The translations under genes were made by a program, and so were the position numbers. Of a stretch of DNA of 64,000 bases, positions 22,366-34,320 are shown in pieces. Source of the DNA: Okapia johnstoni. Its lineage: Eukaryota > Chordata > Mammalia > Artiodactyla > Giraffidae. The DNA is taken from positions 2,914,001 through 2,978,000 of the forward strand of contig CM044309.1 in the NCBI GenBank assembly GCA_024291935.2, given 5' to 3'. Under the pieces are notes generated by a model that saw only the letters and a list, made by a program, of their open reading frames with translations, did not search any database and had not been told where the DNA came from. Position 1 is the stretch's first letter. Every line of letters begins with the position of its first letter.

Positions 22366-23060
22366 ATGTACTCTTAAATAAGTAGGGTGACTATATACAG
22401 GCTTGCTGTGCTTATTTCCCAATTTTGAAACAGTCTATTGTTCCATGTCCAGTTCTAACTCTTGTTTCTTGTCCAGCATACAGATTTCTCAGGAGGCAGG
22501 TTAGGTGGTCTGGTATTCCCATCTCTTTAAGAATATTCCAAAGTGTGTTGTGATACACACAGCCAAAGGCTTTAGCGCAGTCAATGAAGCAGAACAAGAT
22601 TTTTTTTCTGGAATTCTCTTTTTTTTTCTATGATCTAAATTATGTTGGCAATTTGATCTCCTGTTCCTCTGCCTTTCTAAATCCAGCTTGTACACCTGGA
22701 AGTTCTCGGTTAACGTACTCCTGAAGCCTAGCTTGAAGGATTTTGAGCATTACCTTGCTAGCATGTAGTGTGAGCACAATTTTACAGTAGTTAGAACATT
22801 TTTGGCAGTGCCTTTCTTTGGGATTGGAATGGAAACTGACCTTTTCCAGTCCTGTGGCCATTGCTGAGTTTTCCAAATTTGCTGGTGGAATGACTGCAAA
22901 AGTTTAACGGCATCATCTTTTAGGATTTGGAATAGCTCAGCTGAATTCCACCACCTCCAATAGCTTTGTTTGTAGTGATGCTTTCTAAATCCCACACACT
23001 TCACACTCCAGGATGGCTGGCTGTAAGTGTGTGATCACACCATCTGTGATTAGGTACCCT
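22366..23060 (-). mobile_element. BovB body, antisense, part 2 (reverse-transcriptase region)
   Basis: The BovB resumes at 'atgtactcttaaataagtag' exactly after the SINE duplication. It covers the RT palm and fingers in antisense; minus-strand translation shows short runs such as 'IPKKGTAKN' and 'FIDCAKAFG'. The consensus aspartate after AKAF is replaced by G, and frames break several times, so it is inactive. It ends near 23055 upstream of the RT region. Confidence 0.9.
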
Positions 23061-23590
23061 ATAAGAAACTGTTGGAAGCATTCCATATCACCACAATAAC
23101 TACTCACCCTTCTCTAAGAAACTATCAAAATTATAGTTCAGAGTTTACTTTACCTAAATTACTACTGGAAGCTGTAGGTTCTCCAAATTATTTCCATTTC
23201 AACATAGATCTGTAGTGTTTGGCACATGCCCTAATCTCATTCAGTCCTCCACTTCATTTTCCTCCACTCAGTTTTCAGCTTTTTTACTGAAGTAATCCCA
23301 AGTATGCTAGCATCATCCTCACTGCCTTGAGTTCTGAAATACTTGCTTCAATTATTTCAGTGACGATTTTCTCTGCTTTGTTGATTCAGATATTAAACCT
23401 CTTGACGGATTCTCCAAATTTCTTAACTTTTATATATTACCTGAGTGTTTTTCTTTTAATTCCTAGAAGAGTCATGAAAGATTTCTCTCTAGCTTTTGTT
23501 CACAGCTATTCATGGATTTTTCACATTATTTCATGTTTTTAATTTTAAACAACTATTTCCAATTGAATTCCTGCATGAACTTCATGTGCT
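23061..23590. other. Unassigned sequence
   Basis: T-rich sequence with repeat-like texture, possibly antisense old-repeat sequence, but no family could be named. No exon recognised. Confidence 0.35.
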
Positions 23591-23591
23591 G

Positions 23592-23801
23592 GGCTGTGCT
23601 TAGTTGCTCAGTCGTGTCCTACTCTTTGTGACCCCATGGACTGTAACCCGCCAGACTCCTCTGTCCATGGGATTCTCCAGGCAGGAATACTGGAGTGGGT
23701 TGCCATGCCCCCCTCCAGGGGATCCTCCCAACCCAGGGATGGAACCCGGGTCTCCCACATTGCAGGCGGATTCTTTACTGTCTGAGCCACCAGGGAAGCC
23801 T
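23592..23801 (-). mobile_element. Bov-tA SINE, reverse orientation
   Basis: It reads from 'gtgcttagttgctcagtcgtg' to 'ctgtctgagccaccagggaagcc', a complete head in reverse complement. Low divergence from the family pattern suggests it is comparatively young. Confidence 0.95.
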
Positions 23802-23804
23802 GGT

Positions 23805-24340
23805 CATGAGTGTGACATATTTCTTCATTTCTCCAAAGATATCAGTCCTAGTACTTTTGTTGGTTTGTTTTAACCTTTGCATGAACAATGTCTTGTTTAG
23901 CTTGCTTTTTTTCTTCCTGTGCTTTCTTAGGGCTTTTATCTGATCTTTGGGACCATGATTGCCTGCTCATCTTTAAGAGTGCTAATTTAAACCCAATGAG
24001 AGGTTTTCAGTGTGTGGGATGAATGGGATTGGTTTCTTTTAATCCCCATGGTAGGGTGATCAGGTTGATCATGTTTGGGAAATCCTTGTTGTTTTTACCT
24101 GTAGGCACGTTCTTGGGGCCAGTCAGATTCCTGGGAGACAGTCTTGGGAAATCACACAGCTGGATGCCAATGTTCTTAGAGCTAAGTGACTGAAGAGGGT
24201 TGCAGATTACTGACTTCAGTATATGAATATTCAGTTAATCTTTATTTTCAGCAAGGTTTCCTACTGTCAACTGTATCTTATATCCTTAGTTCAGAAGCCC
24301 TTTGCTTCACCTTCTCCACAGAATAAATGCTGAGGCCTTT
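23805..24340. other. Unassigned sequence
   Basis: About 540 bp with an even base composition. It continues the texture of 23061-23590, so the Bov-tA may split one older repeat. No family or exon identified. Confidence 0.35.
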
Positions 24341-24344
24341 TGTT

Positions 24345-24785
24345 TTGTCTTGTTAATAAAAGCTTCAGTGAGATATATTTCAATACTTTTTTATTCACCC
24401 ACCTACAATATACAAGTCATTATGTTATTATTTTCACAGAATTGTGCATCCATCATCATAATCTAAATTTGGCATATTTTTGTCTCCCTCAAAAGCAAGC
24501 ACATATAATTTTAGTAATTGATCCTCATTACCTCCCACTGCCCACCCTTAGTCCTTGGAAAATACTAATCTGTTTTCTACCTCTATTGATTTGCCTAGTC
24601 ATCACATTCCATATCAATGGGGTCATATAATACTTGTCATTTTTTTGATGGGTTTCTTTCACTTAGCATGATGCTTTCAAGGTTTATCCGTGGCATGTAA
24701 CAGTATTTTGCTCTGCTTTATTGTCAAGTAATATTCTGACATCTGGATATACCAAATGCTGTTTATTCATTCATGTGGAAATGAT
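24345..24785 (-). mobile_element. Old L1 (L1M) 3' UTR / ORF2 end, antisense
   Basis: The typical antisense landmarks are present: 'ttgatttgcctagtcatcacattcc', 'tttcacttagcatgatgctttc', 'aaggtttatccgtggcatg' and 'gtttattcattcatg'. It is old and diverged. Confidence 0.75.
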
Positions 24786-24789
24786 AAAA

Positions 24790-25975
24790 GGCAGTTCCCT
24801 GGTACTGAGAAGCTAGAGAGGCTGTCCTGATGTCCAGCTGTTTGCTATTCATACGTCCAGAAAAGAATCCCAATTCCAGAAACAGGTAGCGCTACCCGCT
24901 CCTGAACGCGCGAAGCATTCTGTGTGACGACGTGGCTTACTGTGCACCTTTCACTCGCCACCTTAAGAGAGGGCTTCTTCACTTCTTACAGTTCAGGGAC
25001 CACTTTTTTTTTCCAGCTGAAGTTTAACTTCCACAGTTTTGTTGTTTTCTTATATTGCTTCCATTTTGACCCTATTGATTTATGTCTCTTGAAAATCCCT
25101 TTATCAACATTTAGTGGTTTTCCAAGTAAGCAGTATAAATGCATTTTTTTCTACACATAATATTTACTCAGAAATCTAGCTCAGGTACATTTTACTACAC
25201 ATCATTATCATCTATAAATGTAGGCACTGTTAAAAAATGGATGTGCACATACACCTACAAAACAGTATAAACCATTCTTTGTAAATATCTCTGCACTTTA
25301 TTGCTTGTATCTCTCTGATATCATCAAGTAACTTTCTTTGTGCCAATCTAAAGTTATTCTATACTACAGTAATGGGTTTATCATTGATACAGATATTAAG
25401 ATGACCAGTCAAAGTAGCTGGCCATTCACCTGCTATCAGTTTGAAAGTGTGCACTCTTCAAAATAATGCTTATTGTATTAATTATCAAATGTATATTTTG
25501 TCATTAGATTGTGAACAGAAGAATTACAATTCTGAATATCTCTCATCCAGTGAATAAGTGTATGACATTAGTATGATGAAAAAATATAGTATATTTCTTT
25601 AATAAGATGCCTAGAGATCACAACTCCACAAATCCACTTTACTCATACTAATATTCTTTTGTAAATACATGACTTAACCTCTAAATTTCAATTTCATCCT
25701 CCATAGAATTTGTATTGATTTACAAATAAACTCATTGCAAAGCTTCTAAAAGAGGAAAATGATACTGACCTGCAGTATGTTTATGAAGGGCAGCTAGTCA
25801 TCAGGCAAACATTCCCGCACATGCTGCCAGACACACAGCGATAAGTATATGCACTAACATAACTCTTCAGTTGTATACAGCTGTGGATATAAGCTCTGGC
25901 AATGGAGCCGGTTCATGTCAGAACTTGCTTACAGTTGATTTTTGGCAACGTCCTGTTCTTCTCTGCCTTCATTTC
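24790..25975. other. Unassigned sequence with a small CpG cluster and a palindrome
   Basis: Between about 24853 and 24932 there are eight CpGs in otherwise AT-rich DNA. They include a perfect 12-bp palindrome, GGTAGCGCTACC, at 24885-24896. The remaining sequence to 25975 is AT-rich with no exon or repeat recognised. Confidence 0.4.
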
Positions 25976-26475
25976 TAGCATATTTAAAAGTAGAGACATT
26001 ACTTTGCCAACAAAAGTCCGTCTAGTCAAGGCTATGGTTTTTCCAGCGATCATGTATGGATGTGAGAGTTGGGTGGTGAAGAAAGCTGAGAGCCACAGAA
26101 TTGATGCTTTTGAACTGTGGTGTTGGAGAAGACTCTTGCGAGTCCCCTGGACTGCAAGGAGATCCAACCAGTCCATCCTAAAGGAGATCAGTCCTGGGTG
26201 TTCATTGGAAGGACTGATGCTGAAGCTGAAACTCCAATACTTTGGCCACCTCATGCAAAGAGTTGACTCATTGGAAAAAACCCTAATGCTAGGAAAGATT
26301 GGGGGCAGGAGGAGAAGGGGACGACAGAGGATGAGATGGTTGGATGGCATCACCGACTCGATGGACATAGGTTTGGGTAAACTCCGGGAGTTGGTGATGG
26401 ACAGGGAGGCCTGGAGTGCTGCGATTCATGGGGTTGCAAAGAGTCAGACACAGCTGAGCGACTGAACTGAACTGA
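25976..26475 (+). mobile_element. BovB 3' fragment with open C-terminal frame
   Basis: It is 5' truncated, starts at 'agcatatttaaaagtagagac' and ends 'gactgaactgaactgaa'. The C-terminal coding region is still open (the 187-residue frame 25902-26465, of which the first ~25 residues are flanking sequence). It contains the basic motif '[16 protein letters not shown]' and ends at the family stop. It lacks the endonuclease and RT, so it cannot encode a retrotransposase. The intact frame implies limited decay. Confidence 0.95.
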
Positions 26476-26479
26476 AAAT

Positions 26480-27242
26480 TGAGGTGAGAAGATTATTTAC
26501 TCCATAGTGTTTTTATTCATATAAAATTTTCAAAACAATCCTCAGCTCAATAAATATTCAATATTAATACTAGGAATAATTGAACATATCGTAATTGTAA
26601 CGTTCCTTAAGGAAATCTTTAGATAAAAGGCATTTCTATTTAAAAACCATGGAAATGTTATGGGCCTTAAGAGTAACCTTAAGTTGAAGTATCCAAATAT
26701 ATCACTTACCAGTTATATGACTAGAGCCAAGTTTCCTAACCTCTCTGAACCAAAACACTCCCCTGGGTCATTAGCTCATTTATTCAGCAATTATTTATTT
26801 GATAACTTTGATGTGTTATCAAAGGTAGTGGCAAACAAGTAAGCTATTTCTTGGTTCATGCATTGTTCAGAAGACTAAATCGGTTAACCTATGGAAAAAG
26901 CAAATATAAGTATCATTTTCTATTTCCTCATTTTCCACATATTTATTACAATGGGACCTCATAGCTTATACCAGATCATATTACTACAAAGTAATATCAG
27001 CTCATGAATATATAAAAGAAGTAATTTAGTTAATCTCCATATTTTTTAAAAGCTAATGTAGATAATCAGAAATAATTTAGGTAATAGGATTTTTAAAAAG
27101 CAGCAGCTAGGGCATGACACTGACAGCAAGAGCAAAAAGACTCAGAATATGAGTTGCCAAACATTTTTAAAAGCATGTCAATATCATCATTTTTATAGAG
27201 AACATTTGCAAAGATGTCAAATGTTACCTTTATCTATAGAAT
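26480..27242. other. AT-rich sequence with one MIR fragment
   Basis: A sense MIR fragment is visible near 26680-26780 ('cacttaccagttatatgac', 'tttcctaacctctctgaacc'). The rest holds nothing recognised. Confidence 0.5.
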
Positions 27243-27425
27243 AATGGTTGGTAAACTATTTCTACCAAGAGCCAGATAGTAAATGCAAAGAGTAAATATT
27301 TTCTAATTTGGATCACATAAAATCTCATTGTATATTGTTTCAACTCTTTAAATGTGTAAAATCCATTTTTAGCTCACAGATCACATGAGTCAGTCATATG
27401 CCAGGTTTGACCTGAGACTACTGAC
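27243..27425 (+). mobile_element. MER20-like DNA transposon
   Basis: The segment 'ggttggtaaactatttctacc' followed by 'gagccagatagtaaatgc' and 'aagagtaaatattttctaa' matches the left part of MER20 (hAT-Charlie). A diverged remainder continues to about 27425. Old mammal-wide repeat. Confidence 0.7.
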
Positions 27426-27585
27426 TGATATTACAAAAAGTTTTTGAACCCCATTCAATTCATAAGGGGCTAAAACAACTCATAAAGAGCTCCCCAAACT
27501 GTCAAGCCAAATCTTACTTTTCAACAAGGGTAACTCATCAGCTAATCATCCATTTAACAGATAGGTATTCAGAACCTGCTAAATA

Positions 27586-27713
27586 TGGAGGAGAAAATGG
27601 CAATCCACTCCAGTATTCTTGCCTGGAAAACCCCATGGACAGAGGAGCCTGGTGGGCTACAGTCCAGGGGTCGCAAAGAGTTGGACACAACTGAGCATGC
27701 ACACACACACACC
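27586..27713 (+). mobile_element. Bov-tA SINE, 5' truncated, CA-rich tail
   Basis: It begins inside the body ('ggcaatccactccagtattc'), continues to 'agttggacacaactgagcatg' and ends in a short (CA)n tail. The tRNA-like head is missing. Confidence 0.92.
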
Positions 27714-28110
27714 TACCAAATGACAGGTTATTTTGGTGGTGGTTTTGTGCTTTATGGATGGTTCAAATATAAATATAAGTAAATATCATTCAGGGTAAAA
27801 TTGCTAAAATCTGAATAAAATATAAGATATTGTAAAGAGAAAAGCTGTAAATTCAGTTTCAGTGTTGACAGAGAAGAAAAGTATCTGGAGGAAGAGATGT
27901 CTAAATGAAGATTGGAGGATTCAGGGAGAAAAAACAAAAGTCAAGTGCAGCATTTGATAGATGAGAGAGAACTCGGCATGATTGTTAAAAAAAAAAAAAA
28001 AAAGAACTTCTGTCTAAAGCATTCATGGTGAAAAAGAGAGGCACAGTGGAGTAATAAATGAGGCCAGAAAGTAAACAACAGACAGACCATGGATCTCATA
28101 AGTCATATTT
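27714..28110. other. Unassigned AT-rich sequence
   Basis: Nothing recognised except a run of 17 A at about 27987-28003. Confidence 0.4.
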
Positions 28111-29064
28111 CATTGTTGTTGTTTTTCAATCACCAAGTCGTGTCTGACTCTTCTTGACCCCATGGACTGCAGCACGCCAGGCCTCCCTGTCCACCACCAT
28201 CTCCCAGGGTTTACTCAAACTCATGTACATTGAGTCTGTGATGCCATCCAGCCATCTCATCCTCTGTCGTCCCCTTCTCCTCCTGCCTTCAATCAGGATG
28301 ACTCCTAGCATCAGGGTCTTTTCCAATGATTCAGCTGTTCGCATCAGGTGGCCAAAGTATTGGAGCTTCAGCTTCAGCATCAGTCCTTCCAAAGAGTATT
28401 CAGGGTTGATTTCCTTTAATGTTGACTGGTTTGATCGCCTTGCTTTCCAAGGGACTCTCAAGAGTCTTCTCCACACCACAGTTTGAAAGCATCAATTCTT
28501 CAGTGCTCTGTCTTTATTGCCCAGCTCTCATATTTCCACATGACAACTGGAAAGACCATAGTCTTGACTATATGGACATTTGTCAGCTAAGTGATGTCTT
28601 TTCTTTTTAACACACTGTCAAGGTTTGTCAAAGCTTTCCTGCCAGGAGGCAAACATCTTCTGATTTCATGGCTGCAATTACCATCCACAGGGATTTTAGA
28701 GCCCAAGAAGTGGAAAATTGTCACTGTTTCCACGTTTTCCCCTTCTATTTGCCATGAAGTGATGGGACTAGATATCATGATCTTAGTTTTTTTAAAACTG
28801 AGTTTTGAGCTGGCTTTTTCACTCTCTTCTTTTGGTTATTCCCACCCATTTTAGTTCACTGATTCCTAAGATGTCAGTGCTTACTCTTACCATCTCCTGC
28901 TTGACCATGTCCACCTTACCTTGATTCATGGACCCAATATTCAAGGTTCCTATGCAACACTGTTCTTCACAGCATTACATTTTACTTTCCTCACCAGACA
29001 CATCCACAGTCTAGTGTTGTTTCCACTCTGACTCAGTCGCTTCATTCTTTCTGGAGCTATTAAG
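28111..29064 (-). mobile_element. BovB LINE with a large internal deletion
   Basis: The right-to-left element order is a 5'-proximal region, then a jump, then the 3' third. From 28111 to about 28835 it is antisense 3' BovB ('caccaagtcgtgtctgac' to 'gctggctttttcactctc'). From about 28838 to 29064 the match moves to the region upstream of the endonuclease ('ggacccaatattcaaggttcc', 'cattctttctggagctatt'). The endonuclease and reverse-transcriptase coding region, well over 1.5 kb in a full element, is absent. The plus-strand frames here are antisense. Confidence 0.88.
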
Positions 29065-30634
29065 GAGTGTAAACTTCATCCCGTCACAGTGGAGGAAACA
29101 TTAATGGATGCTAAGCACATGAAAACTATTAGCAGGTACTCACTTTGGAAAAGACCTCAGAAAAAAGTGTGCACAGCAGAACTATTCAAGAAGCAGAATG
29201 GATAGGCTTTGGGATTATGTGAAAGTTTTATGTGGTAACAAGACCTATGCCCAGTTATGTAACTTTTGCTTCACTCAGGTCAGCTTCATGTCATGCACAA
29301 ACTGTTCTTGCCCACTCTTCTCCATTTTCCCAGGTTGCTTTCCCTGGGCAGAATTCCTCTATCACCTGCATTAACCTCCTTAAATCCTATCTGTTCTTTC
29401 CATGCCCTGTTCTATCCCTTGCTCTTTAAAACTGCAAAAATTATAGTCTAAAGTTGATTAAATTTTAATTTTTCTCAACACAAAGAAATCATCAAAATCA
29501 AGCCATGACTTTATTTTATGCATTTTGTTTATCTTCCTACCAATTCAAGCAATGCTGACTCACAAGTGTGGGTGTATACTCACTGACAAATGTACAGATC
29601 TACAGATCACTGTGCATTAGCCTGGCCAGCTGTGATATGCAGGCCATGGCTTCCTTAACTTATTTAAAATCCTTCATGTATTTTACATATATCTGATGTC
29701 TGTATCCCTACAACTCATCTGGTGCACTGTTTCTGTCTACTGCATTCCCTCCTCAATTATTTACCCCTTAGCTTTTGCTCAACCTTCTGGCCTTCAATTA
29801 AATATTAGTTCTCGTGATGGTCTTCCCTGATGTGTTCAATTCTTATGTTCAAAATTTCAGCTAGGGTACATCAGGCTGTTTGATTTTAAAAGCATCTTCC
29901 AACTGAGAATCCATGGTGTGTCTCCGGAGCGCCCCACCGCTGCTCTCTCCCAGTTGTCATCACTGTCTTCCTCCCTGTTTTCTGCAGCCGCCCCATGAGT
30001 GCTGGACCCACACACACGTGCATTCACTCTGTCTCCAGAGCTTAGCGCAAGGCTGAGTCTGACAGGTGCAGAGTCACTCAGTACTCCTTCCTTACAGAAT
30101 AATCCCATTGCTTTTCATTCTCTCCAGAGGCAAATATATGGTACTGAAAGTGATGCAACTATATTAGGCTTCCTGGGACCTTGATGATTTAGGAAAGCTT
30201 GTTTCAAATTCACAATTTCAAAACATAAGATAGTCTAGAACTTTCCAATATCTTTATTCACAATCTCTGCTTCTTCATTGTCTCAAACGCTTAGATTATG
30301 TATGTCCAAAACTTGTTGTAAAACTCAATCAAACACTCTTACTAGGCATTAATTCCCAGAAAATATGTCTTGATTTTTAGTCTCTTAGCTTGATTACAAG
30401 TTCATGGCACGGAGGTGGAGATTCCTCACATTTCTCATCACAGAAGTCTCTGTCAGTCATTAGGTCTCCTCCTGTGCCGTCAACCTCGTTATAAAACTGT
30501 GATACCGGGAGCTATCTCACAGAACCCTTGGACCTGCCTTGACTTTGTGTCTGAAGAGAACCAAGTTTCTCTCTCCGGAGAAAACTGAAACTCTAAGGAC
30601 AATAAAGCAAGAACGTGAATTTTACGAAGAAACA
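29065..30634. other. Mostly unassigned; possible old L2-like remnants
   Basis: Short stretches at about 29290-29420 and 29760-29870 ('agcttttgctcaaccttctg', 'gtcttccctgatgtg') resemble an old LINE-type repeat in antisense, weakly. CpGs at 29925-30030 include 'gtctccggagcgccccaccgc'. No exon was supported. Confidence 0.35.
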
Positions 30635-30639
30635 GATCT

Positions 30640-30835
30640 GAGTTGCACTTCTAGGTCTGTCATTTACTCACTGTGTAATTTTTGGCAAGTTGCCTAGTAT
30701 CTTTAAACAGCAGTTTCTTCAAATGTCAAATGACGTGGAAAGACTTTTCACCGAAGTGTGTTGTAAAGATTAATGAGCTGGTATAGAGAGCCTACCCAGT
30801 GCCCATCACACGGTAGCCACTTAATAGTAATATAG
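30640..30835 (+). mobile_element. MIR SINE, sense
   Basis: A fairly complete MIR: 'ctgtcatttactcactgtgtaa', 'ttggcaagttgcctagtatc', 'taaagattaatgagctggta' and 'cagtgcccatcacacggtagc' appear in order. It is one of the best preserved MIRs in the window. Confidence 0.8.
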
Positions 30836-31739
30836 CTATGAAAGGGGAGCGCTTTGCTGAACTATCTAAAAACACACCGAAAACATGAATTCAGGATAAT
30901 AACTATGGGTGGGAAATTTTCCTAGTCAGTAGAGATGTTTTCCCAATATTTTATGCACAACACCCCTCCTTTTCCCCTGCATATCCTCGAATATTGAAGG
31001 TACCATTTACCTCCAAGAGCAGCGGACAATCAGTGCAATAACTCACGATATTCAGCCATGATTCAAAAATAAAAGTTTAAAATTATTGCATAAGTTCTTA
31101 GCTATTATGTTTAAATAATAGACATTGGTTTTTGCATTATGTTCCAATAATAGCATTAGCTATTAATCCTCTTATATTTAAAAAATTAAGGGTTTCCTTA
31201 GCAAATTAGCAAATGCAAGAAAATGAAATCAGCCTTACACTATAATTTTATTTCACAGCATGAGGGCTGTGCTGCAAATAGTCTTGTAGAGGCATCTGGC
31301 CTCTGGTTTCAGAACTCTGCTGATAAGCTCTCTACGAACAGAATCAAGCTTTCAAAGCCTGAAGGATACATTTGTTCTGATATGGATTAAGATATAATTT
31401 TCAAAATGATGGTAATAAACTTACCTTAATTGCAGAGGTTTTGCTTAATCATTTCAAGTGTTCTTAATATTTCAAGACCTCATAGAATTTAAAGAGTTAG
31501 ATTTGGTGTAGAATTTAAAGTGATACAATTGATAAAACTCATTTAATAGAAATATAGAATCAGTCTGTCCAGAATGTCTGTTGAGTCCTTCTTATGTTCC
31601 AAAACCTTTGCTACACGGCTTTAAAATAGATTTAAGCAAAGCAGACTACCTCCTTTTTATTACAATCCAGTAGCGTGAAAAATTGGCTGTCAGAGTTCAA
31701 GACACAATAAGAGATAAAACCAGATGGTATAAAGGTAAA
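30836..31739. other. Unassigned AT-rich sequence
   Basis: No exon or named repeat. A weak old-repeat texture occurs at 31560-31690. Otherwise nothing recognised. Confidence 0.35.
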
Positions 31740-32072
31740 AATTAACATAATTTACTACCTAAAAACTTAAAAAAAAAAAAAGCCTTATTGCAAAAGATGC
31801 CATAAAAATGTGAAAACTCAGCATAAGATTTAGCGGAATATATGACAAAGAAAGATGCCAAAAATAAGCACTTAAAATTTGTCAACAATAATATTTTCTG
31901 CTTCAATTTATATCTATATTTATTTGTCCATAAAGAAAAAGTATGGAAGGATACAAACCAAACTGTTAACATGGTTACCACTTGGGTATAAAACTAAGTT
32001 AATGGTTAAAGGATACAAAAGTAACTTCCTCATTTTTCATTTTAATACTTATCAGTAATGTCTGGATTATTT
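31740..32072 (+). mobile_element. Old L1 (L1M) 3' region, sense
   Basis: The match is to the old L1M 3' part: 'ctcagcataagatttagcgg', 'aaagtatggaaggatacaaac' and 'ctgttaacatggttacc'. The right end is cut by the BovB that follows. Confidence 0.6.
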
Positions 32073-32323
32073 ACTGAAAGATCCAATATTTGGCCACCTT
32101 ATGTGAAGAATGGACATATTAGAAAAGACCCCGATTTTGGAAAAGATTGAAAGCAGGAGAAGAAGGGGATGACAGAGGATGAGACGGTTGGATGGTATCA
32201 CTGACCCAAAGGACATGAGTTTGATCAAGCTCCAGAACATGCTGAAGGACAGGGAAGCCTGGCATGCTGCAGCCCATGGGGTTGCAAAGAGCCGTACATG
32301 ACTGAGTGACTGAACAACAACAA
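32073..32323 (+). mobile_element. BovB 3' fragment, sense
   Basis: About 250 bp from 'tccaatatttggccacc' to 'tgagtgactgaacaacaac', with an (AAC)-like tail. It is 5' truncated, and small deletions break the coding frame. Confidence 0.93.
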
Positions 32324-32483
32324 AATATTATTTTGTACTTAAAAAGATATATACTAACCACATCCATGGCAAGACAATACAAATGACTCCAAAATATTTG
32401 CAAAGCCACCTAAATTATGTCATATTCTTTCAAAATAAAGCTTTAATCAAGTGAATTCATTAAATATTATAATAAAGCAAAAC

Positions 32484-33042
32484 TTAAAAGATGCTTGCTC
32501 CTTGGAGGAAAAGTTATAACCAAACTAGAAAGCATATTAAAAAGCAGAGACATTACTTTGCCAACAAAGGTCCCTCTAGTCAAAGCTTTGGTTTTACCAG
32601 TAGTCATGTATGGATGTGAGAGTTGGACTATAAAGAAAACTGAGCGCCGAAGAATTGATGCTTTCGAAATGTGGTGTTCGAGAAAACTCTTGAGAGTCCC
32701 TTGGACTGCTGGGAGGTCCAACAAGTTAATCCTAAAGGAAATCAGACCTAAATATTCAATGGAAGGACTGACGCTAAAACTCCAATACTTTGGCCACCTC
32801 ATGCAAAGAGTTGACTCATTGGAAAAGACCCTGATGCTGGGAAGGATTAGGGGCAGGAGGAGAAGGGGACGACAGAGGATGAGATGGCTGGATGGCATCA
32901 CTGATTCGATGGACATGGGTTTGGGTAAACTCATGAGTTTGAGCAAGCTCTGGGAGTTGGTGATGGACAGCGAGGCCAGGCGTGCTGCAGTCCATGGGGT
33001 CGCAAAGAGTCATATACGACTGAGTGACTGACCTGAACTGAA
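32484..33042 (+). mobile_element. BovB 3' fragment, sense, open C-terminal frame
   Basis: It starts at 'aaagatgcttgctccttgg' and ends 'gactgacctgaactgaa'. A 178-residue frame (32495-33031) covers the C-terminal coding region and ends at the family stop. It carries an internal 18-bp duplication-like insertion around 'gggtaaactcatgagtttgagc' (32925-32950). No endonuclease or RT is present. Confidence 0.94.
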
Positions 33043-33045
33043 TGA

Positions 33046-33618
33046 AAAAAGAATATGTATAACTAAGTGAGATTTATCCCAGGAATGCAAGGATTTGTCA
33101 ATATCCACAAATCAGTTAATATGCTATAGCACATTAAGAAACTGAAAAGTAAAATCTGTATGACCTTCTCAACAGATACAGAAAAAGCTTTTGACAAAAT
33201 TCAACACCCATTGATGATGAAGGCACTTCAGAAAGTGAATGTAAAGGAAACATCTCAACAGAAAAAAAGCTGTATATGACAAAATCACGGCTAACATCAT
33301 GCTCAATGGTAAAGAAGCTGATAGTGTCTCCTCTAAGATCAGGAACAAGACTTCCAAAACACCATCATGAAATGATATGCACTCCCTCGTTCATTGTGGT
33401 GCTATTCAAAATAGCCAAGGTTTAGAAACAACCTATGTGTAGGTCACAGATGAATGGATAAAGAAAATGTGATACATATGCATATAAACATATATACACA
33501 CAATGTAATATTAATAAGACAGAAAAGCAAACAAAATTCTTCCATTTCTGGCCATAAAAGACTGGAAGAACATTATACTAAACTATTGCAGACAGAGAAA
33601 TACAAATAAATACTGCAT
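33046..33618 (+). mobile_element. Ruminant L1 ORF2 fragment with internal deletion
   Basis: At 33060-33355 the RT region is visible in sense ('ttatcccaggaatgcaagg', 'cagatacagaaaaagctttt', 'ctaacatcatgctcaatgg', 'ctctaagatcaggaacaag'). At about 33360 the match jumps to the ORF2 C-terminal region ('gtggtgctattcaaaatagcc', 'gatgaatggataaag'), omitting about 1 kb. It is cut on the right by the minus-strand BovB. Confidence 0.85.
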
Positions 33619-34320
33619 CAGTTCAGTTCAGCCGCTCAGTCATGTCTGACACTTTGTGACCCTATGAACTGCAGGACGCCAGGCCTCCCTATCCATCACC
33701 AACTCCCGGGATTTACCCAAACTCATGTCCATCAAGTTGGTGATGCCATTAAGCCATCTCATCCTCTGTCGTCCCTTTCTCCTCCTGCCCCTAATCCTTC
33801 CCAGCATCAGGGTCTTTTCAAATGAGCCAACTCTTCGCATGAGGTGGCCAAAGTATTGGAGTTTCAGCTTCAACATCAGTCTTCCCAATGAACACCCAGG
33901 ACTGATCTCCTTTACGATGGACTGGTTGGATCTCCTTGCAGTCCAAGGGACTCTCAAGAATCTTCTCCAACACCACAGTTCAAAAGCATCAATTCTTCAG
34001 TGCTCAGCTTTCTTCACAGTCCAACTCTCACATCCACACACGACCACTGGAAAAACCATAGTCTTGACTAGACAGATCTTTGTTGGCAAAGTAATGTCTC
34101 TATTTTTTAATATGCTATCTGGGTAGATCATAACTTTCCTTCCAAGGAGTAAGTGTCTTTTAATTTCATGGCTGAAATCACCATCAGCATTGATTTAGGA
34201 GCCCAAAAAAATAAAGTCTGACACTGTTTCCACTATCTCCCCATCTATTTCCCACTAAGTGGAACCAGATGCCATGATCTTTGTTTTCTGAATGATGAGC
34301 TTTAAGCCAACTTTTTCACT

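Noticed and set aside
25902..26465. 187-residue open frame as a possible host gene
   Set aside because: It is the BovB C-terminal region with a short flanking extension, and near-identical peptides occur at 32495-33031 and 28126-28479.
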